Notes: generated from the sequence alone by a model not told the origin. Counted from the first letter of the stretch, positions 45,201 through 53,946 are shown. The stretch is DNA of 64,000 nt from Acetatifactor muris (GCA_023663635.1 JAMPHD010000001.1:261714-325713), one strand, 5' to 3'. Program-made: numbers and translations.

Positions 45201-45496
45201 AGAGAGACGGCGTCTTTGCGCCGGTGGACACGCAAGTGATGGGCAGTTATCTGATCTTTGCCATGGAGCGCCCGGGCATTTACAGGGTGACAGTTTCGGA
45301 AAATCATGATATGATGATTCTTGTGATCGCAGTCGCCGTGTTGGCGGTGGCAGCGTTACTGGTAGCGGGTCGGCTGATTTGGATGCGTCGTAAAAGACGT
45401 CGGCTGAGTGCGCCGGAGAGTGACGGGGTGAAGAACTCGGAGAGCGACGGAGCAAAGACCTCGGAGAGTGACGGGGACGAAGACCTCGGAGAGTGA
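42287..45496 (+). CDS. GLUG-repeat cell-surface protein
   Basis: A 1069-residue surface protein. A signal peptide ends at AAIPAQAAQ (about residue 30). GLUG-type repeats (GGIVGSN, GGIAGSNNGTISHC, GGIVGRLSQGYLSGC, GGIVGKADFG and others) occur in two blocks, about residues 85-325 and 615-790, separated by a coiled-coil and an acidic Glu/Pro/Gly-rich linker. A beta-rich domain follows, then a membrane helix (about 1005-1028), a basic stop-transfer (RRKRRR), and a repetitive ESDGxK tail. It overlaps the transporter gene by 11 bp, so the two are coupled. It may act as an extracellular partner of the transporter; its substrate is unknown. Confidence 0.85.
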   Translation: MRTERKRVRVLSLALAAMLVWEAAIPAQAAQTGATYEEYRTGGNTAQQTEYITVSISTEDELARLAADCGLDAWSPDKRVVLENDIRLEKYTNLMIPDFGGIFEGNGHMISGLRLNGTGSAVGLFRYVQEGAVVSNLTVQGRVEPEGSRGSVGGIAGVNYGTVSDCRFSGMVSGDTEIGGIVGSNMAGGEIKRCRSDAMVLGNHSTGGIAGSNNGTISHCQNYGEINTFTEEVRYDLDDITVERLEDINSTANVTAHTDTGGVAGISFGKMYMCKNYGTVGYSHVGYNVGGIVGRLSQGYLSGCVNEGHVLGRKDVGGIAGQMEPFLEVEYLTDKLQELDRETDKMFDLIDAAQEDLSDYGSQTTDALKSMTDHLDAAQAAAGSFMNTAEELWYIYNQELGGIGRDLRDTVEPEDGEDKDAGNAGEPGTSNEEDSEGNSEDTAGEPDVSEAEDLGTPEPGIAGEPETSDIGDRYPEINLDNVVSRDDLESYKAALRKFGDDAGAHLQNMANASTDRNEGLSNDLSTFNEELRKAGEDMDSLTALLEAEGESMDSHADAIREQAKVLRNLVQGIRDDLFAYEGIVVEDASDESAGEGEGNLLSEEETSEDPYGETYYDTTDFKKGKIESCRNEGAVEADTAVGGIVGQIAIEYDLDPEDDLNYTGEESFNIERKVKAVVRESLNRGDVTGKRDYVGGIVGKADFGAVISCESYGNVESAGGSKVGGVAGASQYAVRGCYSLGRVAGKNQVGGIVGKGCDVLGNYAYNRMEVSGECGGAIAGILEDAGTLFGNYYVENGRGGVDGIGYQGGATPLSYEQFIALREVPEMFSRFRVAFCVEGVELAAMECGYGEAVSEELIPDIPQKEGFYGIWPETDLDRITGNETLEAEYVRWLGSLAGEEQDAQGRSLILVEGEFLPGARLETVTEGDTTEISVTQPVLRKGRIREEYEEYRQPVTVRILCEDGDAPTVEVERDGVFAPVDTQVMGSYLIFAMERPGIYRVTVSENHDMMILVIAVAVLAVAALLVAGRLIWMRRKRRRLSAPESDGVKNSESDGAKTSESDGDEDLGE

Positions 45497-45540
45497 CGGG
45501 GCAAAGACCCCGGAGAGTGACGGAGACGAAAACGGCGGAG
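45415..45540 (+). repeat. 24-bp tandem repeat with one 25-bp step
   Basis: GGAGAGTGACGG-containing units begin at 45415, 45439, 45463, 45488 and 45512: steps of 24, 24, 25 and 24. The extra base shifts frame and brings the stop of the GLUG protein. The array continues past this stop up to the next gene. Confidence 0.85.
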
Positions 45541-45546
45541 TTGACA

Positions 45547-46209
45547 ATGGCGGAGAAGGGGAGAAAACAGGCGGTCCTGTTTGACATGGACGGCACTTTG
45601 ATCGACACGGAGTGTTATTATCGGGTCTGTTGGCCCAAGGCGTTGGCGGAGTTTGGTTATCACATGACGGATGAGCAGGCTCTCGCCATGCGCAGCTTGG
45701 GCAGGCCCTTTGCGCCTGAGCTGTTGAGAAAATGGTTCGGGGATGAGCTCGACTATGCCGCGGTGCGGGCGAGACGGAAGGAACTGATGGAGGAGATCCT
45801 TGCCCGTGAGGGCATCCGGGTCAAGCCTGGCGCGATCGAACTTCTCACGTTCCTGCGCGACCGGGGTATCATCACGGCAGTGGTCACGGCCACGGACAGA
45901 GAGCGCGCGGACAGATATCTGGAGCGGACCGGATTGGCGGCTCTGTTTAGGGAAGTGATAAGCGCGACCCGGGTTCGGGAGGGCAAACCCTCCCCGGATA
46001 TTTACCTTTACGCATGTGAATGCTTGGGGATGGAACCCGCGGACTGCTACGCGGTGGAGGACTCCCCCAACGGGATATGGTCCGCTTATCGGGCGGGCTG
46101 CAGGGTTATCATGGTGCCGGATCAGACACAGCCTGACGAAGAGCTTTCGGCATGTCTGTACGCGAAGGCGGATACACTGCATGACATCAGGGATATTTTG
46201 GGGAAGTGA
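45547..46209 (+). CDS. HAD-family phosphatase/phosphoglucomutase-like
   Basis: A 220-residue HAD hydrolase of subfamily IA. VLFDMDGTLIDTE (motif I with nucleophile Asp), TATDRERAD (motif II), GKPSPDIY (motif III lysine) and VEDSPNGIWSA (motif IV) are all visible, with a helical cap between I and II. The family includes beta-phosphoglucomutase and sugar-phosphate phosphatases; the substrate is not clear. ATG 45547 has GGCGGAG seven bases upstream. An earlier ATG at 45493 lies in the repeat array and is not favoured. Confidence 0.85.
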   Translation: MAEKGRKQAVLFDMDGTLIDTECYYRVCWPKALAEFGYHMTDEQALAMRSLGRPFAPELLRKWFGDELDYAAVRARRKELMEEILAREGIRVKPGAIELLTFLRDRGIITAVVTATDRERADRYLERTGLAALFREVISATRVREGKPSPDIYLYACECLGMEPADCYAVEDSPNGIWSAYRAGCRVIMVPDQTQPDEELSACLYAKADTLHDIRDILGK

Positions 46210-46234
46210 TCCCGGAATATTCCTGAAATTTTTG

Positions 46235-46263
46235 TTGCAGAATCTTCCAATTGATTTTATACT
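46235..46263 (+). promoter_or_regulatory. Promoter of ptb-buk
   Basis: TTGCAG (46235-46240), 17-bp spacer, TATACT (46258-46263), about 55 bp before the ptb start. Confidence 0.6.
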
Positions 46264-46318
46264 TTTGTATAGTGAAATGGCGGGAATCAGGATCCCGCAC
46301 CGGAAAGGAATGAGAGAG

Positions 46319-47239
46319 ATGAGACAGGGTTTTGATGAGATCGTGGCAAAAGTAAAGGAGTGCGGCAAGAAGACGGTGGCGGTGTCCGTGGCACAGGACG
46401 AGGCCGTGTTGGAGGCCGTGAAGGAGGCAAGAAGACTGGAGATCGCGGACGCGATCCTGGTGGGCGATGAAAAGAAGATCCGTGAGATCGCGGATTCCAT
46501 TCAAATGGATCTGTCGGGATATGAGATCATTGACGAGCCGGATATGATCCAAGCGTCCCTAAAGGCGGTCAAACTGGCCCATGAGGGCAGGGCGGATATG
46601 TATATGAAAGGTGTCATCGACACCAAGAATTTCTTAAAGAGTGTGTTGGATAAGGAAGTGGGACTGCGCACGGGCAAGGCGCTCTCCCATGTGGCGGTGT
46701 TTGAGGTGCCGGGGATCGACAGGCTGTTGTTCCTCACGGATGTGGCATTCATGACCTATCCCACTCTGGAGGACAAGGTACATATCATTCAAAACACACT
46801 GCCCGTCTGCAGGGCCTGCGGCGTGGACAACCCCAAGGTTGCGCCTTTGGCGGCGGTGGAGGTGGTCAATCCCAAGATGCCCGCCACCGTGGACGCGGCG
46901 GAGCTGACAAGGATGTGTGAGGCGGGAGAGCTGACGGGCTGTATCGTGGACGGACCGCTGTCGTTGGATCTGGCCATCGATCCGGAGGCTGCCAAACACA
47001 AGGGGGCTACAGACAGAAAGATTCAAGGTGACGCGGATGTATTGCTGTTCCCGGACATCCATGCCGGCAATCTGGTGTACAAGGCCATCGTACATATGGT
47101 GCAGATGAAAAACGGCTGTATCCTGACGGGGACCAAGGTGCCCGTGATCTTGGCGAGCCGTTCGGACACCTTTGAGACCAAGGTGAATTCCCTGGCGTTG
47201 GCTGCGGTGGTGGCCGAGGAGATGAAGAGACAGGGTTAA
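46319..47239 (+). CDS. ptb: Phosphate butyryltransferase
   Basis: A 306-residue enzyme that converts butyryl-CoA and phosphate to butyryl phosphate. It shows the phosphate acetyl/butyryltransferase pattern: [14 protein letters not shown] near the N-terminus, [39 protein letters not shown], and [20 protein letters not shown]. Butyrate kinase follows after 40 bp, the usual pair, allowing ATP from butyryl-CoA. ATG 46319 has AAAGGA nine bases upstream. Branched acyl-CoAs are possible alternative substrates. A promoter at 46235 drives the pair. Confidence 0.93.
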   Translation: MRQGFDEIVAKVKECGKKTVAVSVAQDEAVLEAVKEARRLEIADAILVGDEKKIREIADSIQMDLSGYEIIDEPDMIQASLKAVKLAHEGRADMYMKGVIDTKNFLKSVLDKEVGLRTGKALSHVAVFEVPGIDRLLFLTDVAFMTYPTLEDKVHIIQNTLPVCRACGVDNPKVAPLAAVEVVNPKMPATVDAAELTRMCEAGELTGCIVDGPLSLDLAIDPEAAKHKGATDRKIQGDADVLLFPDIHAGNLVYKAIVHMVQMKNGCILTGTKVPVILASRSDTFETKVNSLALAAVVAEEMKRQG

Positions 47240-47279
47240 TGTATGGCCGCGGTATGTGGCGGCAGAATGGAGAGAAAAT

Positions 47280-48347
47280 ATGGCGATTAAGAGTTTGATC
47301 ATCAATCCGGGTTCCACCTCCACCAAGATCGGCGTGTTTGAGGATGAGAACCTGTTGTTCGAGGAGACGCTGCGACATTCCACGGAGGAGATCGGCCGCT
47401 ATGCCGGCATTGTGGATCAGAAGGATTTCCGCAAGGAGATCATCATGAATCTGCTGAAAGAGAAAAATTTTGACATTCACTCCCTCGATATGGTGGTGGG
47501 CAGGGGCGGTATGTTAAAGCCCATTCCCGGCGGAACTTACGCGGTGACGGATGCCCTTTTGGAGGATCTGAAGGTGGGCGTGCAGGGACAGCACGCATCC
47601 AATCTGGGTGGTATTCTGGCCCGGGAGATCGCCGATTCCATCGGCGTGCCCTCCTATATCGTGGATCCGGTGGTGGTGGACGAGCTGATGCCCGTCTCCA
47701 GACTCTCCGGAGTGCCGGAACTTCCCCGTGTCAGCATTTTCCACGCGCTGAACCAGAAGGCGGTGGCCAAGCGCTATGCCAAAGAAGTGGGAAAGCCCTA
47801 TGAATCACTGCGCCTGATCGTGGTGCACATGGGCGGCGGCGTGTCCGTGGGAGCCCATATCGACGGCAGGGTGGTGGATGTGTTCAACGCGTTGGACGGA
47901 GACGGGGCGTTCTCTCCTGAGAGAGCCGGCGCCGTGCCCGTGGGCTCATTGGTGAAAATGTGTTTCTCCGGCAAGTATACGGAGAGGGAAGTATATGGCA
48001 AACTGGTGGGAAACGGCGGCTTTAACGCCTATCTCGGGACCAATGACATGAGAGAAGTGACCAAGATGGTCAATGAAGGAAACGCAGATGCCAAACTGGC
48101 AAAAGAGGCATTTCAGCACCAGATGATAAAGAACATCGGCTCCATGGCCTGTGTGCTGAAAGGCAGGGTGGATCAGATCATTGTCACGGGTGGCATCGCT
48201 TATGATACCGGAGTAGTCAATGCCCTGAAGGAGAGCGCGGAGTGGATCGCGCCTTTTACGGTGTACCCCGGGGAGGACGAGCTGTTGGCTCTGGTGCAGG
48301 GCGGACTCAGAGTGCTGAATGGCGAGGAGCAGGTCTGCGAGTACTGA
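47280..48347 (+). CDS. buk: Butyrate kinase
   Basis: A 355-residue ASKHA-fold kinase that makes butyrate and ATP from butyryl phosphate. [19 protein letters not shown] is the N-terminal phosphate loop, [16 protein letters not shown] and [13 protein letters not shown] are the adenosine and phosphate motifs typical of Buk, and [15 protein letters not shown] is near the C-terminus. It is 40 bp after ptb. Length is normal. Together the genes mark a butyrate-forming anaerobe or one using related acids. Confidence 0.95.
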   Translation: MAIKSLIINPGSTSTKIGVFEDENLLFEETLRHSTEEIGRYAGIVDQKDFRKEIIMNLLKEKNFDIHSLDMVVGRGGMLKPIPGGTYAVTDALLEDLKVGVQGQHASNLGGILAREIADSIGVPSYIVDPVVVDELMPVSRLSGVPELPRVSIFHALNQKAVAKRYAKEVGKPYESLRLIVVHMGGGVSVGAHIDGRVVDVFNALDGDGAFSPERAGAVPVGSLVKMCFSGKYTEREVYGKLVGNGGFNAYLGTNDMREVTKMVNEGNADAKLAKEAFQHQMIKNIGSMACVLKGRVDQIIVTGGIAYDTGVVNALKESAEWIAPFTVYPGEDELLALVQGGLRVLNGEEQVCEY

Positions 48348-48394
48348 AAACGTGAGAACTGAAACGAGAGAATTAAAAACGTGAGAACTGAAAA
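48347..48394 (+). repeat. 18-bp direct repeat before trkH
   Basis: AAAACGTGAGAACTGAAA occurs at 48347-48364 and 48377-48394, 30 bp apart. It fills most of the gap between buk and trkH and brings no visible stem-loop. Confidence 0.7.
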
Positions 48395-48407
48395 TGGGAG
48401 AACGGAT

Positions 48408-49763
48408 GTGAGTACGAGACTGAGCGGTTGGCATAATATCTCGCCCATGAAACTGATCCTTGGCGGCTATTGCGTGATCATACTGATAGGGACATTGCTA
48501 CTGTCCACGCCCGCCGCCACCAAAGGACCGGACGGCACCCCGGTGTCGGACTGTTTCTTCACGGCCACATCGGCCACCTGTGTCACAGGATTGGTGCGAT
48601 ATGACACCTACACCCACTGGACTCTCTTCGGGCAGTTGGTGATCCTGGGGATGATTCAGATCGGAGGCATTGGCTTTGTGACTGTGGCGATCCTGGTGAT
48701 GGTGTTGGCAAAGCGCAGGATCGGTCTGAACGAGCGCTTTATCATGCAAAATTCCATATCGGCGCCTCAGATCGGGGGCATTGTGCGCATGACCAAGTTC
48801 ATTGCCCTGGGCACGATCTGTCTGGAGGCGGTAGGCGCCCTGCTCTTGAGTTTCGACTTTGTCCCGCGATTCGGATGGCGCAAGGGGATTTATTTTTCCA
48901 TATTTCATTCCGTGTCGGCATTCTGCAACGCGGGTTTTGATCTGATGGGCGGCACCACGGGCCCCTTTTCTTCCATGACGGGCATGGCAGGAAACCTTTA
49001 TGTGAATCTGGTGCTGATGACATTGGTGTTCGTGGGCGGATTGGGATTCTTCGTCTGGCATGATGTGGGCAACAGGCGGTTTCGTTTCAGACAGTTTCGG
49101 CTTCAGAGCAAGATGGTGCTGTGCATCAGCGCAGGTCTTGTCATTTTGGGAACAGTATTGTTTTTCTTTCTGGAGAGAGGGCGTGAAATGTTTGCGGACA
49201 TGAGTCTGTGGGAGAGATGGCTTGCGAGTCTGTTTCACTCCGTGTCCGCCAGAACGGCGGGTTTTAATACCACGGATCTGAATGTCATGACAGAGCCGGG
49301 GATCATGGTCATGATCTGTCTGATGTTTATCGGCGGCTCTACGGGTTCCACGGCGGGCGGCATCAAGACCACCACCTTCTGGGTGTTGTGTGTCAGCGTG
49401 TTCACCACATTTCGCCGCAAGAAGAATGTGGAGGCTTTCGGACGCAGAATGGAGGAGAGCATCACCCGCACCGCGTCCTGTGTGTTCATGACCTATCTGC
49501 TGCTCACCGTGTCGGCGGCGGTGGCGATCTCCGCCCTGGAGGGACTGCCCATGCTGACGGCGCTGTTTGAGACGGTTTCCGCCATGGCCACCGTTGGATT
49601 GACTCTGGGAGTCACCCCGGGGGTGGGCATGGTCTCCAAGATGATCCTTGCCTTTCTGATGTTGTGCGGAAGGGTGGGTTCCGTGACGATGCTTCTGGCG
49701 TTTTCCTCAGAGAAAAGGGTCACAAGCTCCCGATTGCCACTGGAGAAGATACAGGTCGGGTAA
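48408..49763 (+). CDS. trkH: TrkH/KtrB-type potassium transporter
   Basis: A 451-residue membrane transporter with the SKT fold of four M1-P-M2 units. Selectivity-filter regions such as TATSATCVTGLVRYD, SVSAFCNAGFDLMG, SVSARTAGFNTTD and TVSAMATVGLTLG are visible, one for each pore loop. It takes up K+ with H+ or Na+. GTG 48408 has GGGAG eight bases upstream and is preferred to GTG 48381, which lies in the repeat. The regulatory subunit gene follows. Confidence 0.92.
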   Translation: MSTRLSGWHNISPMKLILGGYCVIILIGTLLLSTPAATKGPDGTPVSDCFFTATSATCVTGLVRYDTYTHWTLFGQLVILGMIQIGGIGFVTVAILVMVLAKRRIGLNERFIMQNSISAPQIGGIVRMTKFIALGTICLEAVGALLLSFDFVPRFGWRKGIYFSIFHSVSAFCNAGFDLMGGTTGPFSSMTGMAGNLYVNLVLMTLVFVGGLGFFVWHDVGNRRFRFRQFRLQSKMVLCISAGLVILGTVLFFFLERGREMFADMSLWERWLASLFHSVSARTAGFNTTDLNVMTEPGIMVMICLMFIGGSTGSTAGGIKTTTFWVLCVSVFTTFRRKKNVEAFGRRMEESITRTASCVFMTYLLLTVSAAVAISALEGLPMLTALFETVSAMATVGLTLGVTPGVGMVSKMILAFLMLCGRVGSVTMLLAFSSEKRVTSSRLPLEKIQVG

Positions 49764-49807
49764 GGTCCGGTATGAATTGCCGTTTGCGCGGCGGAATGGG
49801 AGGACAT

Positions 49808-50449
49808 ATGAAATCCATTTTGATCATTGGTCTGGGTAGGTTCGGACGGCACATGGCCCGGACATTTCTGGAGAACAATCATGAAGTTATGGCCATCGAC
49901 AAGGATGAGGAGCGGGCGGACGCGGCAGTAGGGCTGATCAGGCAGATCCTCATCGGGGATGCCACGGATGAGCGCTTTATGGAGAGTTTGGGCGTTGACA
50001 ATTTTGATCTGGCGGTGGTCGCGGTGGGGGAGAATTTCCAGACGGTTCTGGAGATCACCGTGCTCTTGAAGGATCTGGGCTGTAAATTCGTGGTGGCCCG
50101 CGCCACCAGGGATGTGCACAGGAAACTCCTGCTCAGGAACGGAGCGGATTATGTGAGTTACGCGGAGCGGGAGGTGGCGGAGAGACTGGCCATCAAGTTC
50201 GGCGCCGACAACATCTTCGATTATCTGGAGCTGACACCGGAGGTCGGCATCTACGAGATCGCGGTGCCCGGGAAATGGCTGGGCAAGAGCATGGTGGAGC
50301 TGTCCATCCGCACGGAGTACCATGTGAGTGTGTTGGCCACCCGGAAAAAGGACCAGATCTTCCCCCTGCCCCTTCCCTCTCATGTGTTCGAGGAGGATGA
50401 GAGCGTCATGGTCATGGGGACGGCGAAGGACATTCGGGCAATCACCTGA
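49808..50449 (+). CDS. trkA: TrkA/KtrA-type potassium uptake regulator
   Basis: A 213-residue cytoplasmic RCK protein. Residues 1-135 are the RCK-N domain with a Rossmann loop (IIGLGRFGRHMA), an acidic AIDKDEE and VARATRD; residues 140-213 form an RCK-C (TrkA-C) domain. It assembles as a ring under TrkH and gates it by nucleotide binding. GGGAGGA precedes the ATG. The one-RCK size is that of KtrA rather than E. coli TrkA. Confidence 0.93.
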   Translation: MKSILIIGLGRFGRHMARTFLENNHEVMAIDKDEERADAAVGLIRQILIGDATDERFMESLGVDNFDLAVVAVGENFQTVLEITVLLKDLGCKFVVARATRDVHRKLLLRNGADYVSYAEREVAERLAIKFGADNIFDYLELTPEVGIYEIAVPGKWLGKSMVELSIRTEYHVSVLATRKKDQIFPLPLPSHVFEEDESVMVMGTAKDIRAIT

Positions 50450-50520
50450 GGTCACCCGGGAGGGCGGACATGCGATCGGATCGGGCGGACACGCGATCGC
50501 CGGAGCGGTCTGTCGGCGGT

Positions 50521-51351
50521 TCAGTCGGGATTCTTGCGAAATTCCCGGGGGGACTTGCCGTATACTTTCTTGAACAGATCCTTGAAATAATTGCTGTCAT
50601 TGAAACCGCATTCCAGAGCGATGTCCGTGATGGTGTTGTCCGTGGTGAGGAGCGCGGTCTGCGCGTGTTTGAGGCGCACATAGTTTAAGTATTCCTTGAA
50701 ACCCATGCCGGTGGTCTGCTTGAACTTTTTGCTGAAATAGGTGGGACTTAGGGAGGCCACGGCGGAAACTTCTTCCAGTGTCATGGGACGGCAGAAATTT
50801 TTGTAGATATATTTGGTGGCGGAGAGGATATCCGCGTCCTTGGAGTTGAGCAGATCCGGATCCCCGGCGGCCATGACGGAATGGCGCATGAGCATGAGGA
50901 GGAGCTCCTGCAGATAGGCGTTGATGAACAGATCCGAGTATTCGTCTATCTGCGCGTACTCCGAGAACATGCGGGCCAACAGGCCGTCAAAATGCTCCTG
51001 ATAGAGCGCGGGAACGCTGCCCATGAAAGACTGTGGCGTATACCCCTCCATGAGCGGCAGATTCTCCTTCTTGAAACAGATGACGAAGACCTCACAGTTC
51101 TCGCCATCCTTGTAGATGGAGTGGTGCAGGTCTTCCGGGGCGATAAACACCAGATCGCCCTTTTCCAGTCGATATACATTTTCCTTTAAGAGATAATGGC
51201 ATTTCCCCGAGAGCAGATAAAAAATCTCATAAAAGTTGTGAAAATGATTGGGTTGAATGGGTAAAAAATCTCCCCGCTTACCTCTTGCGATCCTGACGCG
51301 CTCGATGTCCCGAGTGCCGCTTGTGATCTTGGGTGTTTTGTCTGCCGCCAT
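50521..51351 (-). CDS. AraC-family regulator with cupin sensor
   Basis: A 276-residue regulator. The N-terminal cupin domain (NHFHNFYEIFYLLSGKCHYLL, DLVFIAPEDLHH) binds a sugar or similar ligand. Two helix-turn-helix motifs follow in the last 100 residues (MTLEEVSAVASLSPTYFSKKF and TDIALECGFNDSNYFKDLFKK). This class usually activates carbohydrate genes. uxaC and the uronate genes lie 1-11 kb away, so control of them is possible. ATG 51351 has AGGAGG five bases upstream; the longer in-frame start at 51411 has none. Confidence 0.88.
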   Translation of the reverse strand: MAADKTPKITSGTRDIERVRIARGKRGDFLPIQPNHFHNFYEIFYLLSGKCHYLLKENVYRLEKGDLVFIAPEDLHHSIYKDGENCEVFVICFKKENLPLMEGYTPQSFMGSVPALYQEHFDGLLARMFSEYAQIDEYSDLFINAYLQELLLMLMRHSVMAAGDPDLLNSKDADILSATKYIYKNFCRPMTLEEVSAVASLSPTYFSKKFKQTTGMGFKEYLNYVRLKHAQTALLTTDNTITDIALECGFNDSNYFKDLFKKVYGKSPREFRKNPD

Positions 51352-51423
51352 ATCTGCCTCCTGCCTGTCCCGGACGAATTCCGATGTCATATTATTTTCC
51401 GCGCAAGTCAAATCCTCAGATAT

Positions 51424-51453
51424 AGTATATCAAAACCGGGGGCGTTTTGGCAA
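51424..51453 (-). promoter_or_regulatory. Promoter of the AraC regulator
   Basis: On the minus strand, TTGCCA (51453-51448), an 18-bp spacer and TATACT (51429-51424), 73 bp before the chosen start. Confidence 0.5.
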
Positions 51454-51507
51454 TCGCGGGGAGACATCCGGATTTAGGATGTGATCTTCCCGGCAATTTC
51501 TTTTTGC

Positions 51508-51536
51508 TTGTCTAAGGACGGGCTTTATGCTATGAT
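51508..51536 (+). promoter_or_regulatory. Promoter of thrH
   Basis: TTGTCT (51508-51513), a 17-bp spacer and TATGAT (51531-51536), with an extended TGC just before the -10. About 110 bp before the gene. Confidence 0.55.
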
Positions 51537-51647
51537 GGAAAAGGCAAAAATCAAGCTTGTAATAAATAGAAAAGACCGGGCTGTTTGTTTCTGAGCGAGA
51601 ACAAATAGCTTTGCCGGCAGACAAGTCGCTCGGAAATGAGGATAAAG

Positions 51648-52250
51648 ATGAATATTGTATGTTTGGATCTGGAGGGCGTATTGGTGCCCGAGATTTGGAT
51701 CGCGTTCTCGGAGGCGAGCGGTATTCCGGAACTGAGAAAGACTACCCGGGACGAGCCGGATTATGACAAACTGATGAGATGGCGTATCGGCGTGCTCAAG
51801 GAGCACGGACTGGGCCTGAAGGAGATTCAGGACACCATCGCCAAGATCGATCCCATGCCCGGGGCAAAGGAGTTTTTGGATGAGCTGCGGTCTCTGACAC
51901 AGGTCATCATCATCAGCGATACATTCACGCAGTTTGCCACCCCGCTCATGAAGAAATTAGGTTGGCCCACCATTTTCTGCAACTCTCTGGAGGTGGCGGA
52001 CGATGGGGAGATCACGGGATTTCGGATGCGGATTGCGGATTCCAAGCTGACCACGGTGCGGGCGCTGCAGTCCATCGGATACGAGACCGTCGCCGCCGGG
52101 GACAGCTATAATGATCTGGCTATGATCCGGGCGGGGAAGGCGGGTTTCCTGTTCCGCAGCACGGATCAGATCAAGGCGGATCACCCCGAGCTGCCCGCCT
52201 ATGAGACCTATGAGGAACTCATGGCGGCGATCAAAGGCGCATTGGCATAA
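51648..52250 (+). CDS. thrH: ThrH-like phosphoserine phosphatase / homoserine phosphotransferase
   Basis: A 200-residue HAD enzyme. The opening VCLDLEGVLVPEIWIAFSEASGI is nearly the ThrH signature (DLEGVLVPE in place of the usual DxDGT). ISDTFTQF is motif II and GDSYNDLAMI motif IV. Characterised ThrH releases phosphate from phosphoserine and can pass it to homoserine. ATG 51648 has GAGG six bases before; ATG 51636 is less likely. It stands alone with its own promoter and terminator. Confidence 0.9.
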   Translation: MNIVCLDLEGVLVPEIWIAFSEASGIPELRKTTRDEPDYDKLMRWRIGVLKEHGLGLKEIQDTIAKIDPMPGAKEFLDELRSLTQVIIISDTFTQFATPLMKKLGWPTIFCNSLEVADDGEITGFRMRIADSKLTTVRALQSIGYETVAAGDSYNDLAMIRAGKAGFLFRSTDQIKADHPELPAYETYEELMAAIKGALA

Positions 52251-52335
52251 GACATGTGTATAAACTCCAGACTAAAAAATCCCCGGAAAGCCGGTCTGAG
52301 GCGCGGCAGATTCCGGGAGAGTAGAATATGGTTGA

Positions 52336-52374
52336 ACAGCGCGGCCCGTGTAAACGGGTCGCGCTGTCTGTTTT
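52336..52374 (+). terminator. Terminator after thrH
   Basis: A 14-bp stem (52336-52349 with 52354-52367, one G-T pair, four-base loop) followed by CTGTTTT. It ends the thrH transcript 86 bp after the stop and separates it from convergent uxaC. Confidence 0.8.
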
Positions 52375-52376
52375 GG

Positions 52377-52413
52377 CATAAGGGCAGTTCGCTGAGCGTG
52401 CTGCCTGTTGTTT
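52377..52413. repeat. Interspersed hairpin repeat, copy 2
   Basis: Matches copy 1 at 38798 (CATAAGGGCAGTTCGC, then CTGAGCGTG, then TGCCTGTTGTTT) with four substitutions. GGGCAG can pair with CTGCCT. It lies between the thrH terminator and the end of uxaC. Confidence 0.65.
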
Positions 52414-52440
52414 GATCTTGTTTGTCCGATCAGGTTCCGA

Positions 52441-53853
52441 TCAATCCAAGGGGAACTTGAAATATCTCTTGGCGTTGTGGTAGGAGATATTCTGCACGAT
52501 CTCGCCCAAGATCTCATAGTCCTCGGGGAACTCGCCGTTCTCCACCCAGTTGCCAATGAGATTGCAGAGGATCCTGCGGAAATACTCATGTCTGGTGTAG
52601 GACAGGAAACTTCTGGAGTCGGTGAGCATACCCACGAATCCGGAGAGATTGCCCAGGTTGGCGAGAGAGATCATCTGATCCTGCATGCCGGTCTTGTGAT
52701 CGTTGAACCACCATGCGCTGCCCTGCTGGATCTTGGCCACGGCGGTGGAGTCCTGGAAACATCCGAGGATGGAGCCGATGGACTGATTGTCATTGGGATT
52801 CAGGCTGTAGAGAATGGTTCTGGGCAGTTCGTCAGTCCGGATCAACGCGTTCAGGAAATCCGCCATCTGAGCGGAGGGAGCGTAGTTGTTGATGCAGTCA
52901 TAGCCCGTGTCGGGTCCCAGTTTCTCGTACATCAATGTGTTGTTGTCGCGCTTACAGCCATAGTGGAGCTGCATTGCCCACTCGAGCTTGTGGTACTCTC
53001 TGCCCACAAAGAGCATGAAAGCGGTCTTAAACTTCATCTCATCGTCTCTGGTGAGAGGGATCTTGTTCTGTCTCTTTAAGAAGATCTGCTCGATCTCCTC
53101 GTCGTTTGCGGGGCAGTACATCACGTACTCGAGCGCGTGGTCGGATACGGTACATCCCATGGACGCGAAGAACTCCATGCGCTGCTTGAGCGCTGTTTTG
53201 AGGGCCTCAAAGGTGATGATCTCTTCCATACCGCACACGGCAGCCAACTTGGCCAGATAGTCCAGATACTCGGGTTTCTCAATGTTCATGGCCTTGTCGG
53301 GTCTCCACGCGGGGCGCACGATCACGTCAAAGCTGTCATCCTCCGCGATCTTCTTGTGCCATTCCAGGGAGTCGATGGGATCATCCGTGGTGCAGATCAG
53401 GGTCACATTGCTCTGTTTGATGATGTTGCGCACGGACATGGAGGGCTCTTTGAGCTTGGCATTGCAGAGATTCCAAACCTCATCCGCGGTCTTGGCATTC
53501 AATACGCCGTGGTAGTCGAAGTATCTCTGCAGCTCCAGATGGCTCCAGTGGTACAGGGGATTGCCGATGGCCTTGCCGAGGCACTCTGCCCATTTGCAGA
53601 ATTTATCATAGTCGGAGGCATCGCCGGTGATGTACTTTTCGTCCACGCCGCAGGAGCGCATGAAACGCCATTTGTAATGGTCGCCGCCCAACCATACCTG
53701 CGTGATGTTGTCAAACTGACGGTCCTCTGCGATCTCCTTGGGGTTGATGTGGCAGTGGTAGTCAAGGATCGGGGTGTTCTCTGCATAGTCGTGGAACAGC
53801 TTCTTGGCCGTCTCGGTCTCCAGCAGAAAGTCTTTGTCCATAAAAGCTTTCAT
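52441..53853 (-). CDS. uxaC: Glucuronate/galacturonate isomerase
   Basis: A 470-residue enzyme that converts D-galacturonate to tagaturonate and D-glucuronate to fructuronate. The N-terminus (ILDYHCHINPKEIAEDRQF) carries the metal-type His-X-His, and VWLGGDHYKWRFMRS, ITFEALKTAL and DSRSFLSYTRHEYFRRIL match the family. GGAGGAATT precedes the ATG. The other galacturonate steps are encoded on the opposite strand at 56049 and 57494. A good promoter lies 94 bp upstream. Confidence 0.95.
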   Translation of the reverse strand: MKAFMDKDFLLETETAKKLFHDYAENTPILDYHCHINPKEIAEDRQFDNITQVWLGGDHYKWRFMRSCGVDEKYITGDASDYDKFCKWAECLGKAIGNPLYHWSHLELQRYFDYHGVLNAKTADEVWNLCNAKLKEPSMSVRNIIKQSNVTLICTTDDPIDSLEWHKKIAEDDSFDVIVRPAWRPDKAMNIEKPEYLDYLAKLAAVCGMEEIITFEALKTALKQRMEFFASMGCTVSDHALEYVMYCPANDEEIEQIFLKRQNKIPLTRDDEMKFKTAFMLFVGREYHKLEWAMQLHYGCKRDNNTLMYEKLGPDTGYDCINNYAPSAQMADFLNALIRTDELPRTILYSLNPNDNQSIGSILGCFQDSTAVAKIQQGSAWWFNDHKTGMQDQMISLANLGNLSGFVGMLTDSRSFLSYTRHEYFRRILCNLIGNWVENGEFPEDYEILGEIVQNISYHNAKRYFKFPLD

Positions 53854-53946
53854 TTCAATTCCTCCGTTTTCATAATTGATTATAATTGATAGGATGTAAA
53901 TATGTATGTGGATAGCATGGATGCCCACTTCTTAAGTCTATCTTTG

